Assembly: GCA_038144425.1 (NCBI GenBank)
Contig: JAYQNS010000003.1
Coordinates: forward strand, 496,001 to 560,000
Reading direction: 5' to 3'
Source of the DNA: Salivita marina
GTDB lineage: Bacteria; Pseudomonadota; Gammaproteobacteria; Pseudomonadales; Azotimanducaceae
DNA: 64,000 bases
Position 1 is the first letter of the stretch, and each line of letters opens with the position of its first letter. A program made the translations under genes and the position numbers. A model generated the notes under the pieces. That model had not been told where the DNA came from. It was given only the letters and a program-made list of their open reading frames with translations, and did no database searches. Positions 17,015 through 24,481 of the stretch are shown piece after piece.

Positions 17015-17079
17015 AGGCGTGCGTCAAGTATAGCGTGAAATTCGAGTGGGGTCTTTCCCTTTTGGGGCCGAGGGTACCA

Positions 17080-17979
17080 ATGACCGTTGCGGTGTGGCCC
17101 AGCGCGATTAATCTTCGCGCGGGCCTTGAGCTGTTAAAACCGATCACCTGGTTTCCTCCCATGTGGGCCTACGGCTGTGGCGCTCTGTCCCTTGGCTCCG
17201 GTCCGACCCCTTGGCTGACCGTGCTCGCCGGCATAGTCCTCGCCGGTCCGCTGCTGTGTGGCACCAGCCAAGCCGTCAACGATTGGTTCGACCGCCACGT
17301 TGATGCCATTAACGAACCTCAGCGCCCCATCCCATCGGGGCGCTTACCGGGCACGCTGGGCCTGCGTATCGCCTGCCTCTGGAGCGCCCTTTCCCTGATC
17401 GTGGCAGGCCTCCTCGGCCCCACGGTTTTTATCGCGTCGCTGGTCGGCCTCATCCTAGCTTGGTGCTACAGCGCCCCGCCCCTGCGCTTTAAAAACAATG
17501 GCTGGATCGGCAATGCGGCCTGCGGCTTCGCTTACGAAACCTTGCCTTGGCTGACGGGCGCGGCAGTCGTCGCCGGCACTTCTTGGCCCGACTATAGCCT
17601 GTCCCTTGTCGCCATCGCCACTCTCTACGGCCTCGGCGCCCACGGGATTATGACTTTGAATGATTTCAAAGCCCTAGAAGGGGATCGGCGCCTTGGCGTG
17701 GCCAGCCTTCCGGTGCAACTTGGTCCGGCCCGAGCCGCCCAACTGGCCTGCGCAGTGATGGCCCTTCCCCAGCTTGGAGTGATAGCCCTACTCCTTCAGC
17801 TCAAGCTTTCTTGGGCGGCGCTCACCATTGCCGCTTTACTCCTTGGGCAGCTACTCGCCATGCCCCGCCTGCTTAGCGATCCCCAGCGCTTTGCGCCTTG
17901 GTACAACGGCGTTGGGGTCACCTTATATGTCCTAGGCATGCTGACCGCAGCCCTCGCCCTTAGGAGTCTTGCCCTATGA
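17080..17979 (+). CDS. bchG: BchG, bacteriochlorophyll synthase
   Basis: About 299 residues of the UbiA prenyltransferase family, with eight or nine membrane helices. BchG esterifies bacteriochlorophyllide a with geranylgeranyl (or phytyl) diphosphate. The Asp-rich motif NDWFDRHVDAINEPQRPIPS and the second motif YSAPPLRFK are intact. The ATG at 17080 has GAGGG upstream; a GTG at 17035 is possible but lacks a clear site and lies next to the putative promoter. It begins the bchG-MFS-bchP block. Confidence 0.95.
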   Translation: MTVAVWPSAINLRAGLELLKPITWFPPMWAYGCGALSLGSGPTPWLTVLAGIVLAGPLLCGTSQAVNDWFDRHVDAINEPQRPIPSGRLPGTLGLRIACLWSALSLIVAGLLGPTVFIASLVGLILAWCYSAPPLRFKNNGWIGNAACGFAYETLPWLTGAAVVAGTSWPDYSLSLVAIATLYGLGAHGIMTLNDFKALEGDRRLGVASLPVQLGPARAAQLACAVMALPQLGVIALLLQLKLSWAALTIAALLLGQLLAMPRLLSDPQRFAPWYNGVGVTLYVLGMLTAALALRSLAL

Positions 17980-19301
17980 CCGCTTCCCCCCAGCCCTTAA
18001 GCTGGCTTGGCATTGTCCGCCTTGGGCTCGTGCAAACGGCGCTTGGGGCCATCGTGGTCCTTACCACCTCTACCTTAAATCGCATCATGGTGGTGGAGCT
18101 GGCGCTACCCGCCATGATCCCCGGGGCGCTTGTGGCACTGCACTACGCGGTTCAACTCCTGAGGCCCCGGCTCGGCCATGGCTCCGACGTGGGAGGACGG
18201 CGCTCCCCCTGGATTATTGGCGGCATGGCCGTGCTCGGCCTCGGCGGCTTTGCCGCCGCCGCTGCCACGGCGCTCATGGCCACCGCCCCCCTCCTTGGCA
18301 TCCTCGCCGCCACCGCAGCGTTCATCGTGGTCGGCATTGGAGTCGGGGCCTCGGGCACGAATCTTCTCGTTCTTCTTGCCAAGCGCGTTGCCCCGGAACG
18401 GCGCCCCGCTGCAGCCACCATCGTGTGGATGATGATGATCTTCGGCTTCATCCTGACCGCTGCCACCGCAGGCGCGGCCCTTGAGCCCTTCAGCTTTTCC
18501 AGGCTTCTAATGGTGAGCGGCTCCGTGGCCCTACTCGCCCTACTCGTCACCGCCCTCGCCCTCTGGGGCATCGAAGGAGAAGGGGTGGGAAGTGCGCCGG
18601 AAGAGGCGGCGCAGAAGGTCCCCTTTAGGGAGGCCCTCGCCAGCGTCTGGGGGGAGCCTGAGGCGCGGCGCTTCACCCTCTTTATCTTTGTCTCCATGCT
18701 GGCCTATAGCGCCCAGGACCTCATCCTCGAGCCCTTTGCAGGGACGGTTTTTGGCATGACCCCCGGGGCCTCGACCCAGCTCGCAGGGGTTCAGAACAGT
18801 GGTGTGCTGCTCGGCATGATCCTCGTTGCTCTCCTCGGTCATCGCCTGGGATCCGCGGATCAATGGACCCGCGCAGGCTGCATGGCGTCCGGGGCAGCCC
18901 TGCTTCTTCTGTCAGGCTTGGGGCTAGGCGTAGGCAACGGTTCCGTCGCCTCCCTTCAAGCCTCGGTTTTTGCCCTCGGCTTCTCTAACGGTGTCTTCGC
19001 CGTGTCCGCCATCAGCGCCATGATGGGCCTTGTGGGCCAGGGCCATGCAGGCCGGGAAGGCGTACGCATGGGGCTCTGGGGGGCGGCGCAAGCCATGGCC
19101 TTTGGCCTTGGGGGCTTCCTCGGCACCGCGGCTATCGACGTGACACGCAGCCTCATTGCCCTGCCGGGGGTCGCCTATGCGCTGGTGTTTGCTCTCGAAG
19201 CGGGATGCTTCTTCATCGCTGCCTACCTCACGATCTGGGTGGCCCGCGCGCGCACCCTTAAGGAGGGCAAGGCCCTTCCTCTCACGGGAGTTGGACTATG
19301 A
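17976..19301 (+). CDS. BCD-family MFS transporter between bchG and bchP
   Basis: 441 residues, twelve predicted helices, in the same PucC/LhaA family as the gene at 4286-5716 (shared motifs LNRIMVVELALPA and SAQDLILEPFAG). It corresponds in position to orf428 of Rhodobacter capsulatus, found between bchG and bchP in many purple bacteria. A role in moving or channelling bacteriochlorophyll is inferred; the substrate has not been settled for this branch. It overlaps both neighbours by ATGA. Confidence 0.9.
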   Translation: MTASPQPLSWLGIVRLGLVQTALGAIVVLTTSTLNRIMVVELALPAMIPGALVALHYAVQLLRPRLGHGSDVGGRRSPWIIGGMAVLGLGGFAAAAATALMATAPLLGILAATAAFIVVGIGVGASGTNLLVLLAKRVAPERRPAAATIVWMMMIFGFILTAATAGAALEPFSFSRLLMVSGSVALLALLVTALALWGIEGEGVGSAPEEAAQKVPFREALASVWGEPEARRFTLFIFVSMLAYSAQDLILEPFAGTVFGMTPGASTQLAGVQNSGVLLGMILVALLGHRLGSADQWTRAGCMASGAALLLLSGLGLGVGNGSVASLQASVFALGFSNGVFAVSAISAMMGLVGQGHAGREGVRMGLWGAAQAMAFGLGGFLGTAAIDVTRSLIALPGVAYALVFALEAGCFFIAAYLTIWVARARTLKEGKALPLTGVGL

Positions 19302-20530
19302 CCGAACACTATGACGTTGCAGTGGTAGGGGGTGGCCCAGCCGGGGCCACGGCCGCCGAGCAGCTGGCCCGTGAGGGCTACCGGGTACTGCTCCTCGATC
19401 GCCCGGGGCGTATCAAACCCTGTGGCGGCGCCATTCCCCCGCGCTGCGTCGAAGACTTTGCCATCGACGAAGACATCATCAAGGCCCGAGCCCAGGCGGC
19501 CCGCATCGTCGCCCCCAGCGGCCATGGCGTAGATATGCCCATTGAGAATGGCTATGTCGCGCTGGTCGATCGGGAATCCTTCGATCCCTACCTCCGTGCC
19601 CGGGCGGGCGCCGCCGGCGCCACGGTGGTAGCGGGCACGTTCAAGAGCCTAAGCCAGGACGGGGAAAACGTCCGCCTCACCTTTAAGGCCTCGGGCCGAG
19701 GCAAGCGAAGCACCAGCGCCTCGGAAGTAACGGCGATCGCCCGCTATCTCATCGGCGCCGACGGAGCAAACTCCGCCGTGGCCCAGGCGCGCATCCCCGG
19801 CGCTCACCGAGGTCGCTTCGTCGCGGCGTACCATGAAATCATCGAAACGCCCCCAAGCATTGATGGAACCCGCTGCGACATTTATTACCGCCACGACCTT
19901 TCTCCCGACTTCTACAGCTGGATCTTTCCCCACGGCGACACGCTTAGCATCGGAACCGGCACGGCGGAAAAGGGCTTCTCTATTCGCGATAGCGTCGGCC
20001 GCTTTCGCAATGCTCTCGGGTTCACCGGTCGAACGCTGCGCCGGGAGGGGGCGCCCATTCCCCTGAAGCCCCTGCCCCGCTGGGATGACGGCCGCAATGT
20101 GCTGCTGGCCGGCGACGCCGCTGGGGTGGTCGCTCCTGCATCTGGGGAAGGCATTTACTATGCCATGCTCGGGGGCCAGCTCGCCGCGGAAGCCGTCTCG
20201 GAAGCGCTCGCTTTGGGAACGCCTGCTCCCCTCAGGAAAGCTAGGAAGCGTTTTATGAAAGACCACGGTCGAGTGTTCTGGATTCTCGGCCTCATGCAGC
20301 GTTTCTGGTACGGCACGGACGCACGCCGGGAGCGCTTCGTCAGCATGTGCGCTGACCCCGACGTGCAATACCTCACTTGGCAGGCCTACATGCACAAGCG
20401 CCTAGTGCGTGCCCGTCCCCTCGCCCACGTGCGCATTTTCTTCCGAGACCTTGCCCACCTGCTTGGCTTCGGCAGCGCAGATAGCGATAGAGAGAAGGGC
20501 GCGCCCTCCTCAAGCGGCGCTGGGGTTTAG
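19298..20530 (+). CDS. bchP: BchP, geranylgeranyl reductase
   Basis: 410-residue flavoprotein that reduces the geranylgeranyl tail of bacteriochlorophyll to phytyl. The N-terminal FAD motif VVGGGPAGATAAEQL (residues about 8-22) and the second FAD motif LLAGDAAGVVAPASGEGIYYA (about 268-288) are intact. It is coupled to the MFS gene upstream by ATGA and ends immediately before the small membrane gene. Closest alternative is a menaquinone-type geranylgeranyl reductase, but the context favours BchP. Confidence 0.95.
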   Translation: MTEHYDVAVVGGGPAGATAAEQLAREGYRVLLLDRPGRIKPCGGAIPPRCVEDFAIDEDIIKARAQAARIVAPSGHGVDMPIENGYVALVDRESFDPYLRARAGAAGATVVAGTFKSLSQDGENVRLTFKASGRGKRSTSASEVTAIARYLIGADGANSAVAQARIPGAHRGRFVAAYHEIIETPPSIDGTRCDIYYRHDLSPDFYSWIFPHGDTLSIGTGTAEKGFSIRDSVGRFRNALGFTGRTLRREGAPIPLKPLPRWDDGRNVLLAGDAAGVVAPASGEGIYYAMLGGQLAAEAVSEALALGTPAPLRKARKRFMKDHGRVFWILGLMQRFWYGTDARRERFVSMCADPDVQYLTWQAYMHKRLVRARPLAHVRIFFRDLAHLLGFGSADSDREKGAPSSSGAGV

Positions 20531-20812
20531 ATGCTGGCCTGGCTCGAAGAGCAGGCGCTTAATGGGGTTTTGCTGGAATTTGCCCTGGCGGTCCTCGCCC
20601 TTGAACTGCTCCTGCTGCTGCGGCTTCGCCGCAGCCTCGCTCGGGCCCCAACAAGTGCAAACTTGATCGCGAACTCGGGCGCTGGCGGCAGCCTTCTGTT
20701 AACCGCGCTCCTCGCCCAACTAGAGGCCCCGGCTCAGGCGCTAATGGCCACCCTCCTGATGGCGCTCGCCTTCCACAGCTGGGACCAGTGGCAACGCTGG
20801 ACGGGCCCCTAA
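20531..20812 (+). CDS. Small membrane protein downstream of bchP, function unknown
   Basis: 93 residues whose ATG follows the bchP stop with no gap. Two or three hydrophobic segments are seen (about 12-32, 50-64 and 67-80), separated by an arginine-rich turn (RLRRSLARAP), and the end is aromatic (FHSWDQWQRW). I do not recognise the family. The direct junction with bchP suggests coupled translation and a role linked to pigment tail reduction or membrane placement, but this is inference. The compact reading frame and Leu/Ala-rich composition fit a real membrane gene. Confidence 0.65.
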   Translation: MLAWLEEQALNGVLLEFALAVLALELLLLLRLRRSLARAPTSANLIANSGAGGSLLLTALLAQLEAPAQALMATLLMALAFHSWDQWQRWTGP

Positions 20813-20840
20813 GCCTCTTTCCGAAGTCGACCCTCACCCA

Positions 20841-20874
20841 TAAAAAAGCCCCGGGAAGCTACGCCCCCGGGGCT
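20841..20874 (-). terminator. Intrinsic terminator of the puf operon
   Basis: Read on the minus strand, AGCCCCGGG and CCCGGGGCT form a 9-bp stem with a 10-base loop, followed directly by a run of six T. It lies 55-88 bases after the pufC stop and closes the crtEF-bchCXYZ-puf transcript. On the plus strand no T run follows, so it would not be a good terminator for the small gene at 20531-20812. Confidence 0.85.
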
Positions 20875-20899
20875 AAGGATCGCCCGTCAATGTGAAGAA

Positions 20900-20917
20900 G
20901 GCGGCCCGAGGGCCGCC
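20900..20917 (-). other. Second stem-loop in the puf 3' untranslated region
   Basis: GGCGGCC and GGCCGCC form a 7-bp stem with a four-base loop, 12 bases after the pufC stop and upstream of the terminator. No T run follows on the minus strand, so it is more likely to protect the transcript end than to terminate. Confidence 0.55.
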
Positions 20918-20928
20918 CCCCAGGGGAC

Positions 20929-22023
20929 CTAAATCCCCTCGGCGTCTTCCCGATCAACCACCTCGCTCGAGGCGACGGCCGAAGCCGCCTCCGACGACAC
21001 CTGACCCATGGCGCTGGCGCTGGCCTCCACCGTCAAAGACGGGAAGTCCTTCACCATCGCTGCGCCGTACAGCGGCTTATTGACGCCCTGGTGACAGGTC
21101 GCGCAATTCGCCTTCGGCGCATCACCCAGGCTCCCGAGGCGATGCTCGGGGTAGACCGGCTGAAGCGGGTCGAGATAGTCCACGTTGAGGTCCCGAGCCA
21201 TCTCGATGCCATACCATGCGGTCACCCGCTGCGGCGTGCTTTGCGTCCAATCGGCCATAGCCCGTGTGTTATGGCAGAAGGTGCAGTTCACGCCGAGCGC
21301 GTCGGACATGTGCATCATCAGGCTGTAGGTGCCCTCCGTTGCTTTAATGGAGGACGTATTGGTTGACGGCAGCGCCGTATTGCCAATGACCCTAATTTCC
21401 TCGTCGCCAAGGAGGTAACGCGATAGCGAGTCGTAGGGAAGAGACGCCATCGCAGCCACCGGAGCCGGCGTGTTTTGGTTATCACGCCAGCCCGCCTTAG
21501 CAGCGGATCTCGGGCCGGGATCCTCGAACCAGATTTCCGCTGGCACGTTGTTACCCCGGTGACAGGTGTAGCAGGTCACGCCCGTCTCACCGACATGGTC
21601 GTTCCAGTTCGCATTGATGTGCTGCGTCATCTGCAGCATGCGCCGGGAGACCACCTTGGTGTAGATATCGTCGGACGCGAGATTCTCCGCCACGTGGCAG
21701 TAGTTACAGCCTTCCTCCGGCGCGACCCATTCGGTCATCGCCGCCATCAGGCGCGTAAACTGCCCAACGCCCAAATCCCCGAGCACCTGGACATTTTGAT
21801 AAACGTCCTTGGCATAGGGGGGCGTCGCGGGCAACGCAGGAGACGCGGCCGGCACCTGGTTTGCCGCCACTTTCGCTTCCCGAACCTTGGGTTGCTCAAG
21901 CTGCAGCATGCCAGTGCCGCGGAAGCCATTCTGCGTACTTTCCGCCGTGGGGGGTTCACACCCCGCCAGCAGCACAACCGCAAGGGCTATGCTGACCGTT
22001 TTTGCGAACCATTGCTTGATCAT
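20929..22023 (-). CDS. pufC: PufC, tetraheme cytochrome subunit of the reaction centre
   Basis: 364 residues. A short signal peptide ends in a lipobox (VVLLAGC, Cys22), so the protein is probably lipid-anchored on the periplasmic face. Four CxxCH heme motifs are present: 106-110 (CNYCH), 151-155 (CYTCH), 247-251 (CTFCH) and 307-311 (CATCH). PufC re-reduces the special pair from soluble carriers. The C-terminal 45 residues are Ala/Ser/Glu-rich and probably disordered. Its ATG shares one base with the pufM stop (TGATG). Confidence 0.97.
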   Translation of the reverse strand: MIKQWFAKTVSIALAVVLLAGCEPPTAESTQNGFRGTGMLQLEQPKVREAKVAANQVPAASPALPATPPYAKDVYQNVQVLGDLGVGQFTRLMAAMTEWVAPEEGCNYCHVAENLASDDIYTKVVSRRMLQMTQHINANWNDHVGETGVTCYTCHRGNNVPAEIWFEDPGPRSAAKAGWRDNQNTPAPVAAMASLPYDSLSRYLLGDEEIRVIGNTALPSTNTSSIKATEGTYSLMMHMSDALGVNCTFCHNTRAMADWTQSTPQRVTAWYGIEMARDLNVDYLDPLQPVYPEHRLGSLGDAPKANCATCHQGVNKPLYGAAMVKDFPSLTVEASASAMGQVSSEAASAVASSEVVDREDAEGI

Positions 22024-22996
22024 CAGTTCGCTCCCATCAATGGATCTGCGGTGGCGGGAAGCATGGCCGGGTAGGCCGGAGCCACCCCGTGCTTAACCGC
22101 CCACAGATACCAATTGTCGACCACCGTTCCCGTCAGCAGGATGCCAATGCCGCCCGTTAAGGGGCAAAGCACGGCAAACCACCACGCCCAGCGATGGATG
22201 GATTCCATGGAGGCGTTAAAGCCCATGGTCCAGCGCCAGAACAGGGCCGCCCGCTCCGAGCCCGTTCCCCGGTCCACAATCTGCTCAATCTCCCGCTCAG
22301 CCCCGTACCGGGCCGTGGCTAGGATCGTTGCGCCATGCATGGCAAACAACAGCACCGAGCCGTAGAGGAAGGCAATGGAGAGCATGTGGAAGGGGTTGTA
22401 GAACAGGTTCCCGTAGCGGAGGGAGAACGCCGCGGTCCAATCGAGGTGCGGGAACACACCGAAGGGCACCGCCTCGCTCCAGCTTCCCATCAGCACCGGG
22501 CGAATAAAGCCCAATACCAGGTAAAGCCAGATCGCGGCGGCGAAGGCCCAAGCGGTATGCGTCCCCAACCCGAGTTGGCGTGCGCGACGATACATGCGGA
22601 ACCACCATAGAACGATTGCGATCGTCAGGAAGAAGCCCGCCAGAAGCCACCAGCCCCCTCGTTCAGGGGCGGAATGGACAGGCCGTGCTCCGCTGCCGGC
22701 GGCTCGAGAGCCAACCAGAACAGCTGCCGGACGAACTCAATGGGGTTCCAATTGACGGAGGCCCACATGTTGAAGCCAATGATCTCAAAGGCCGTCAGCC
22801 CGAAGGCCAGAGACAGCAGGCCGAAGGTCCCGAGATAAAAGGGCCCCACCTGCGCATCTCCGATTTTCCCGAGCCAGTAGCTGAAGAAAGGCGTGCCTTG
22901 ACGTTCCCAAATACCCTTCGGGAGCTCAATGCCCTCTTCCGCTGGCCCAGTCACTTGCACGCGCGTGAAGATGTTTTGATATTCGTTCACAGCCAT
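22023..22996 (-). CDS. pufM: PufM, reaction centre M subunit (apparent -1 frame break)
   Basis: The reaction-centre M chain binds the special pair and QA with PufL. The first about 117 codons (from MAVNEYQNIF) and the last about 200 (ending LMGAN) are in different frames. The break is at a run of five C at 22654-22658 (G on the coding strand); one more base restores the expected NEGGWWLLAGFFL passage and a protein of about 324 residues. After the break, FIRPVLMGSWSEAVPFG and NPFHMLSIAFLYGS are typical M-subunit segments with the special-pair His. A sequencing error is more likely than a true mutation, since the rest of the operon is intact. Confidence 0.9.
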
Positions 22997-23012
22997 CGAC
23001 TGATCCCTCCCT

Positions 23013-23837
23013 TCACGACCAAAGCGGCAAGTTCAACCACCAGGACCACCACTCAGGCCATCCGCGAGTCCAGAAGGGCCCGCTGATGACGATGCAGACG
23101 GCGCTCCAGAATCCTGCTGCCAAAGCCAGGATCAGGCCCACCCGGTGGATGCCGAGGGTGCCAATGGAGTAACCGATGGTGTCCCGGTAGTACGCGTTTT
23201 CATGTTCGGGCGTTTTAACCGCCTCTCCCTTTTTCGGGTTCGTGGCCGACAGCACCAGGGCTCCGTGCAACGCAAGCGCCATGGTGGTGGTGAAGAACAG
23301 CGTCACCGCCAGCATATGCGCCGGGTTGTAGTGGAAGTGCAGGTACTGATAGCCCACGTTAGACACCCAATCGAGGTGAGAAAGGATGCCGTAGGGAAAG
23401 CCATGACCCCATGCGCCCATAAGTAAGGGGCGAAAGACTACGAGGGTCACGTAGGCGAAGACGGCAACGCCGAACGCAAAAGGAATATGGAAGCCAATAC
23501 CGAGCTTCCTACAGATCTCCACTTCCCTTAGCAGCCAAGAACCAAAGGCACCTATGGCGCAAATGGTAATGATCTGCCAAAGGCCGCCATCACTAAGCGG
23601 TGCAAGCGCAAGACCGTACTTGAGATCCGGGGGCGCAATGTTGATCTGCCAGAGATTCCAGGTGTCACCCTGGGAAGCTCCGAAGATAATCAGTGCGGTC
23701 CCGAGACCTGCAAAGAATAGGGTGGTTATGCCGAAAAAGCCGACATAAAACGGGCCCACCCAAAAATCGAATAAATCTCCTCCGAGCAAAGTCCCGCCAC
23801 GAACGCGATACTTTCTCTCGAAGCTTAGCAGTGCCAT
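23013..23837 (-). CDS. pufL: PufL, reaction centre L subunit
   Basis: 274 residues with five membrane helices. L-subunit marks include FERKYRVRGGTL at the N terminus, PYGILSHLDWVSNVGYQYLHF, the special-pair His region YNPAHMLAVTLFF, and GTLGIHRVGL near the non-heme iron. It starts 81 bases after pufA, behind a large stem-loop, and is followed by pufM after 16 bases. Confidence 0.97.
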   Translation of the reverse strand: MALLSFERKYRVRGGTLLGGDLFDFWVGPFYVGFFGITTLFFAGLGTALIIFGASQGDTWNLWQINIAPPDLKYGLALAPLSDGGLWQIITICAIGAFGSWLLREVEICRKLGIGFHIPFAFGVAVFAYVTLVVFRPLLMGAWGHGFPYGILSHLDWVSNVGYQYLHFHYNPAHMLAVTLFFTTTMALALHGALVLSATNPKKGEAVKTPEHENAYYRDTIGYSIGTLGIHRVGLILALAAGFWSAVCIVISGPFWTRGWPEWWSWWLNLPLWS

Positions 23838-23871
23838 CTCAAGGTCCCCCTTGCATCAGGCTTGCACAACG

Positions 23872-23946
23872 GACCGGCCCCCAGCACTTCGGGCCGGGCC
23901 GCAGCCTTCGTGCTCAGCTCAAACGAGGCCCGAAGCGGGGCCGGTC
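23872..23946 (-). promoter_or_regulatory. Large stem-loop between pufA and pufL
   Basis: GACCGGCCCC (23872-23881) pairs with GGGGCCGGTC (23937-23946), and inside it CTTCGGGCC (23887-23895) pairs with GGCCCGAAG (23927-23935), giving a two-part GC-rich stem of 19 bp. The pufA stop codon sits in the loop and its last codons in the 5' arm. In Rhodobacter, intercistronic hairpins at this place protect the pufBA mRNA from 3' decay and raise LH1 over RC synthesis; the same role is inferred here. Confidence 0.75.
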
Positions 23947-24116
23947 GGAGCCTCAAGGCTCATTGGTACAACGGAAGCCGTAGGCGGACCCTCAATCCAA
24001 TTGAAGTAATCGGAGCTGAGGAGAATGAAGTGGATCGTCAACGCAAGGATTGCGAGAAACGCCACAAGTGCGACGCCGGCACGGGCCGGGTTATACATCA
24101 TCCAAATCTTATGCAT
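23919..24116 (-). CDS. pufA: PufA, LH1 alpha chain
   Basis: 65 residues. The N terminus MHKIWMMYNPARAG, one membrane helix (about 14-34) with bacteriochlorophyll-binding His29 (LTIHFILL) and the following SSDYFNW are typical of LH1 alpha. AAGGAG lies seven bases before the ATG. The tail after residue 42 is Pro/Ala/Ser-rich and is encoded partly within the pufA-pufL stem-loop. Confidence 0.96.
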   Translation of the reverse strand: MHKIWMMYNPARAGVALVAFLAILALTIHFILLSSDYFNWIEGPPTASVVPMSLEAPTGPASGLV

Positions 24117-24137
24117 GGTTATGCTCCTTGCCCTGGC

Positions 24138-24344
24138 TTAGGACACAAAGGGTGCGATGGAAGCCAGCACGGAGTTCGCGCCGTCGATTTGGGAAAGGCC
24201 GTGGATCCAGGGCCGCCACATCCAAGCAGAGAAATGAGCTGCCGCAGCGCCCGCTGCCCAGATCATCATCCACAGAATGAATTGGCCGTGGTATTCAGCC
24301 GCTTCACGCTCGGTAAGCCCCGAGGGGCCGCGCTTATCAGACAT
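24138..24344 (-). CDS. pufB: PufB, LH1 beta chain
   Basis: 68 residues from the ATG at 24344, which has GGAGG five bases upstream; a start four codons earlier is less likely. The amphipathic N terminus TEREAAEYHGQF, the helix with ligand His37 and the following FSAWMWRPW are typical of LH1 beta. It is the first puf gene, 137 bases after bchZ. No pufQ or pufX is seen around it. Confidence 0.95.
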   Translation of the reverse strand: MSDKRGPSGLTEREAAEYHGQFILWMMIWAAGAAAAHFSAWMWRPWIHGLSQIDGANSVLASIAPFVS

Positions 24345-24375
24345 AACTACCTCCAATGTCGCGAGTTTGAATACC

Positions 24376-24461
24376 GGTCAGGTTTCCCTGACCCACCGCG
24401 CTCGCTTTACACGGTGTTTCGCAGGTTTCCCTGCGACCTATCGCCCCGCTGCCGCGGGGCG
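24376..24461 (-). promoter_or_regulatory. Three stem-loops in the bchZ-pufB leader, two with GAAA loops
   Basis: On the minus strand, GGTCAGG-GAAA-CCTGACC (24393-24376) and TCGCAGG-GAAA-CCTGCGA (24436-24419) share the core CAGGGAAACCTG and are capped by GNRA tetraloops. A third stem, 24462-24441, pairs 9 bp around a GGCA loop. None is followed by a T run. They occupy most of the 137-base bchZ-pufB gap and could be processing or stability elements of the puf transcript. Confidence 0.65.
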
Positions 24462-24481
24462 AATTCCAAATTTTCATCGCC

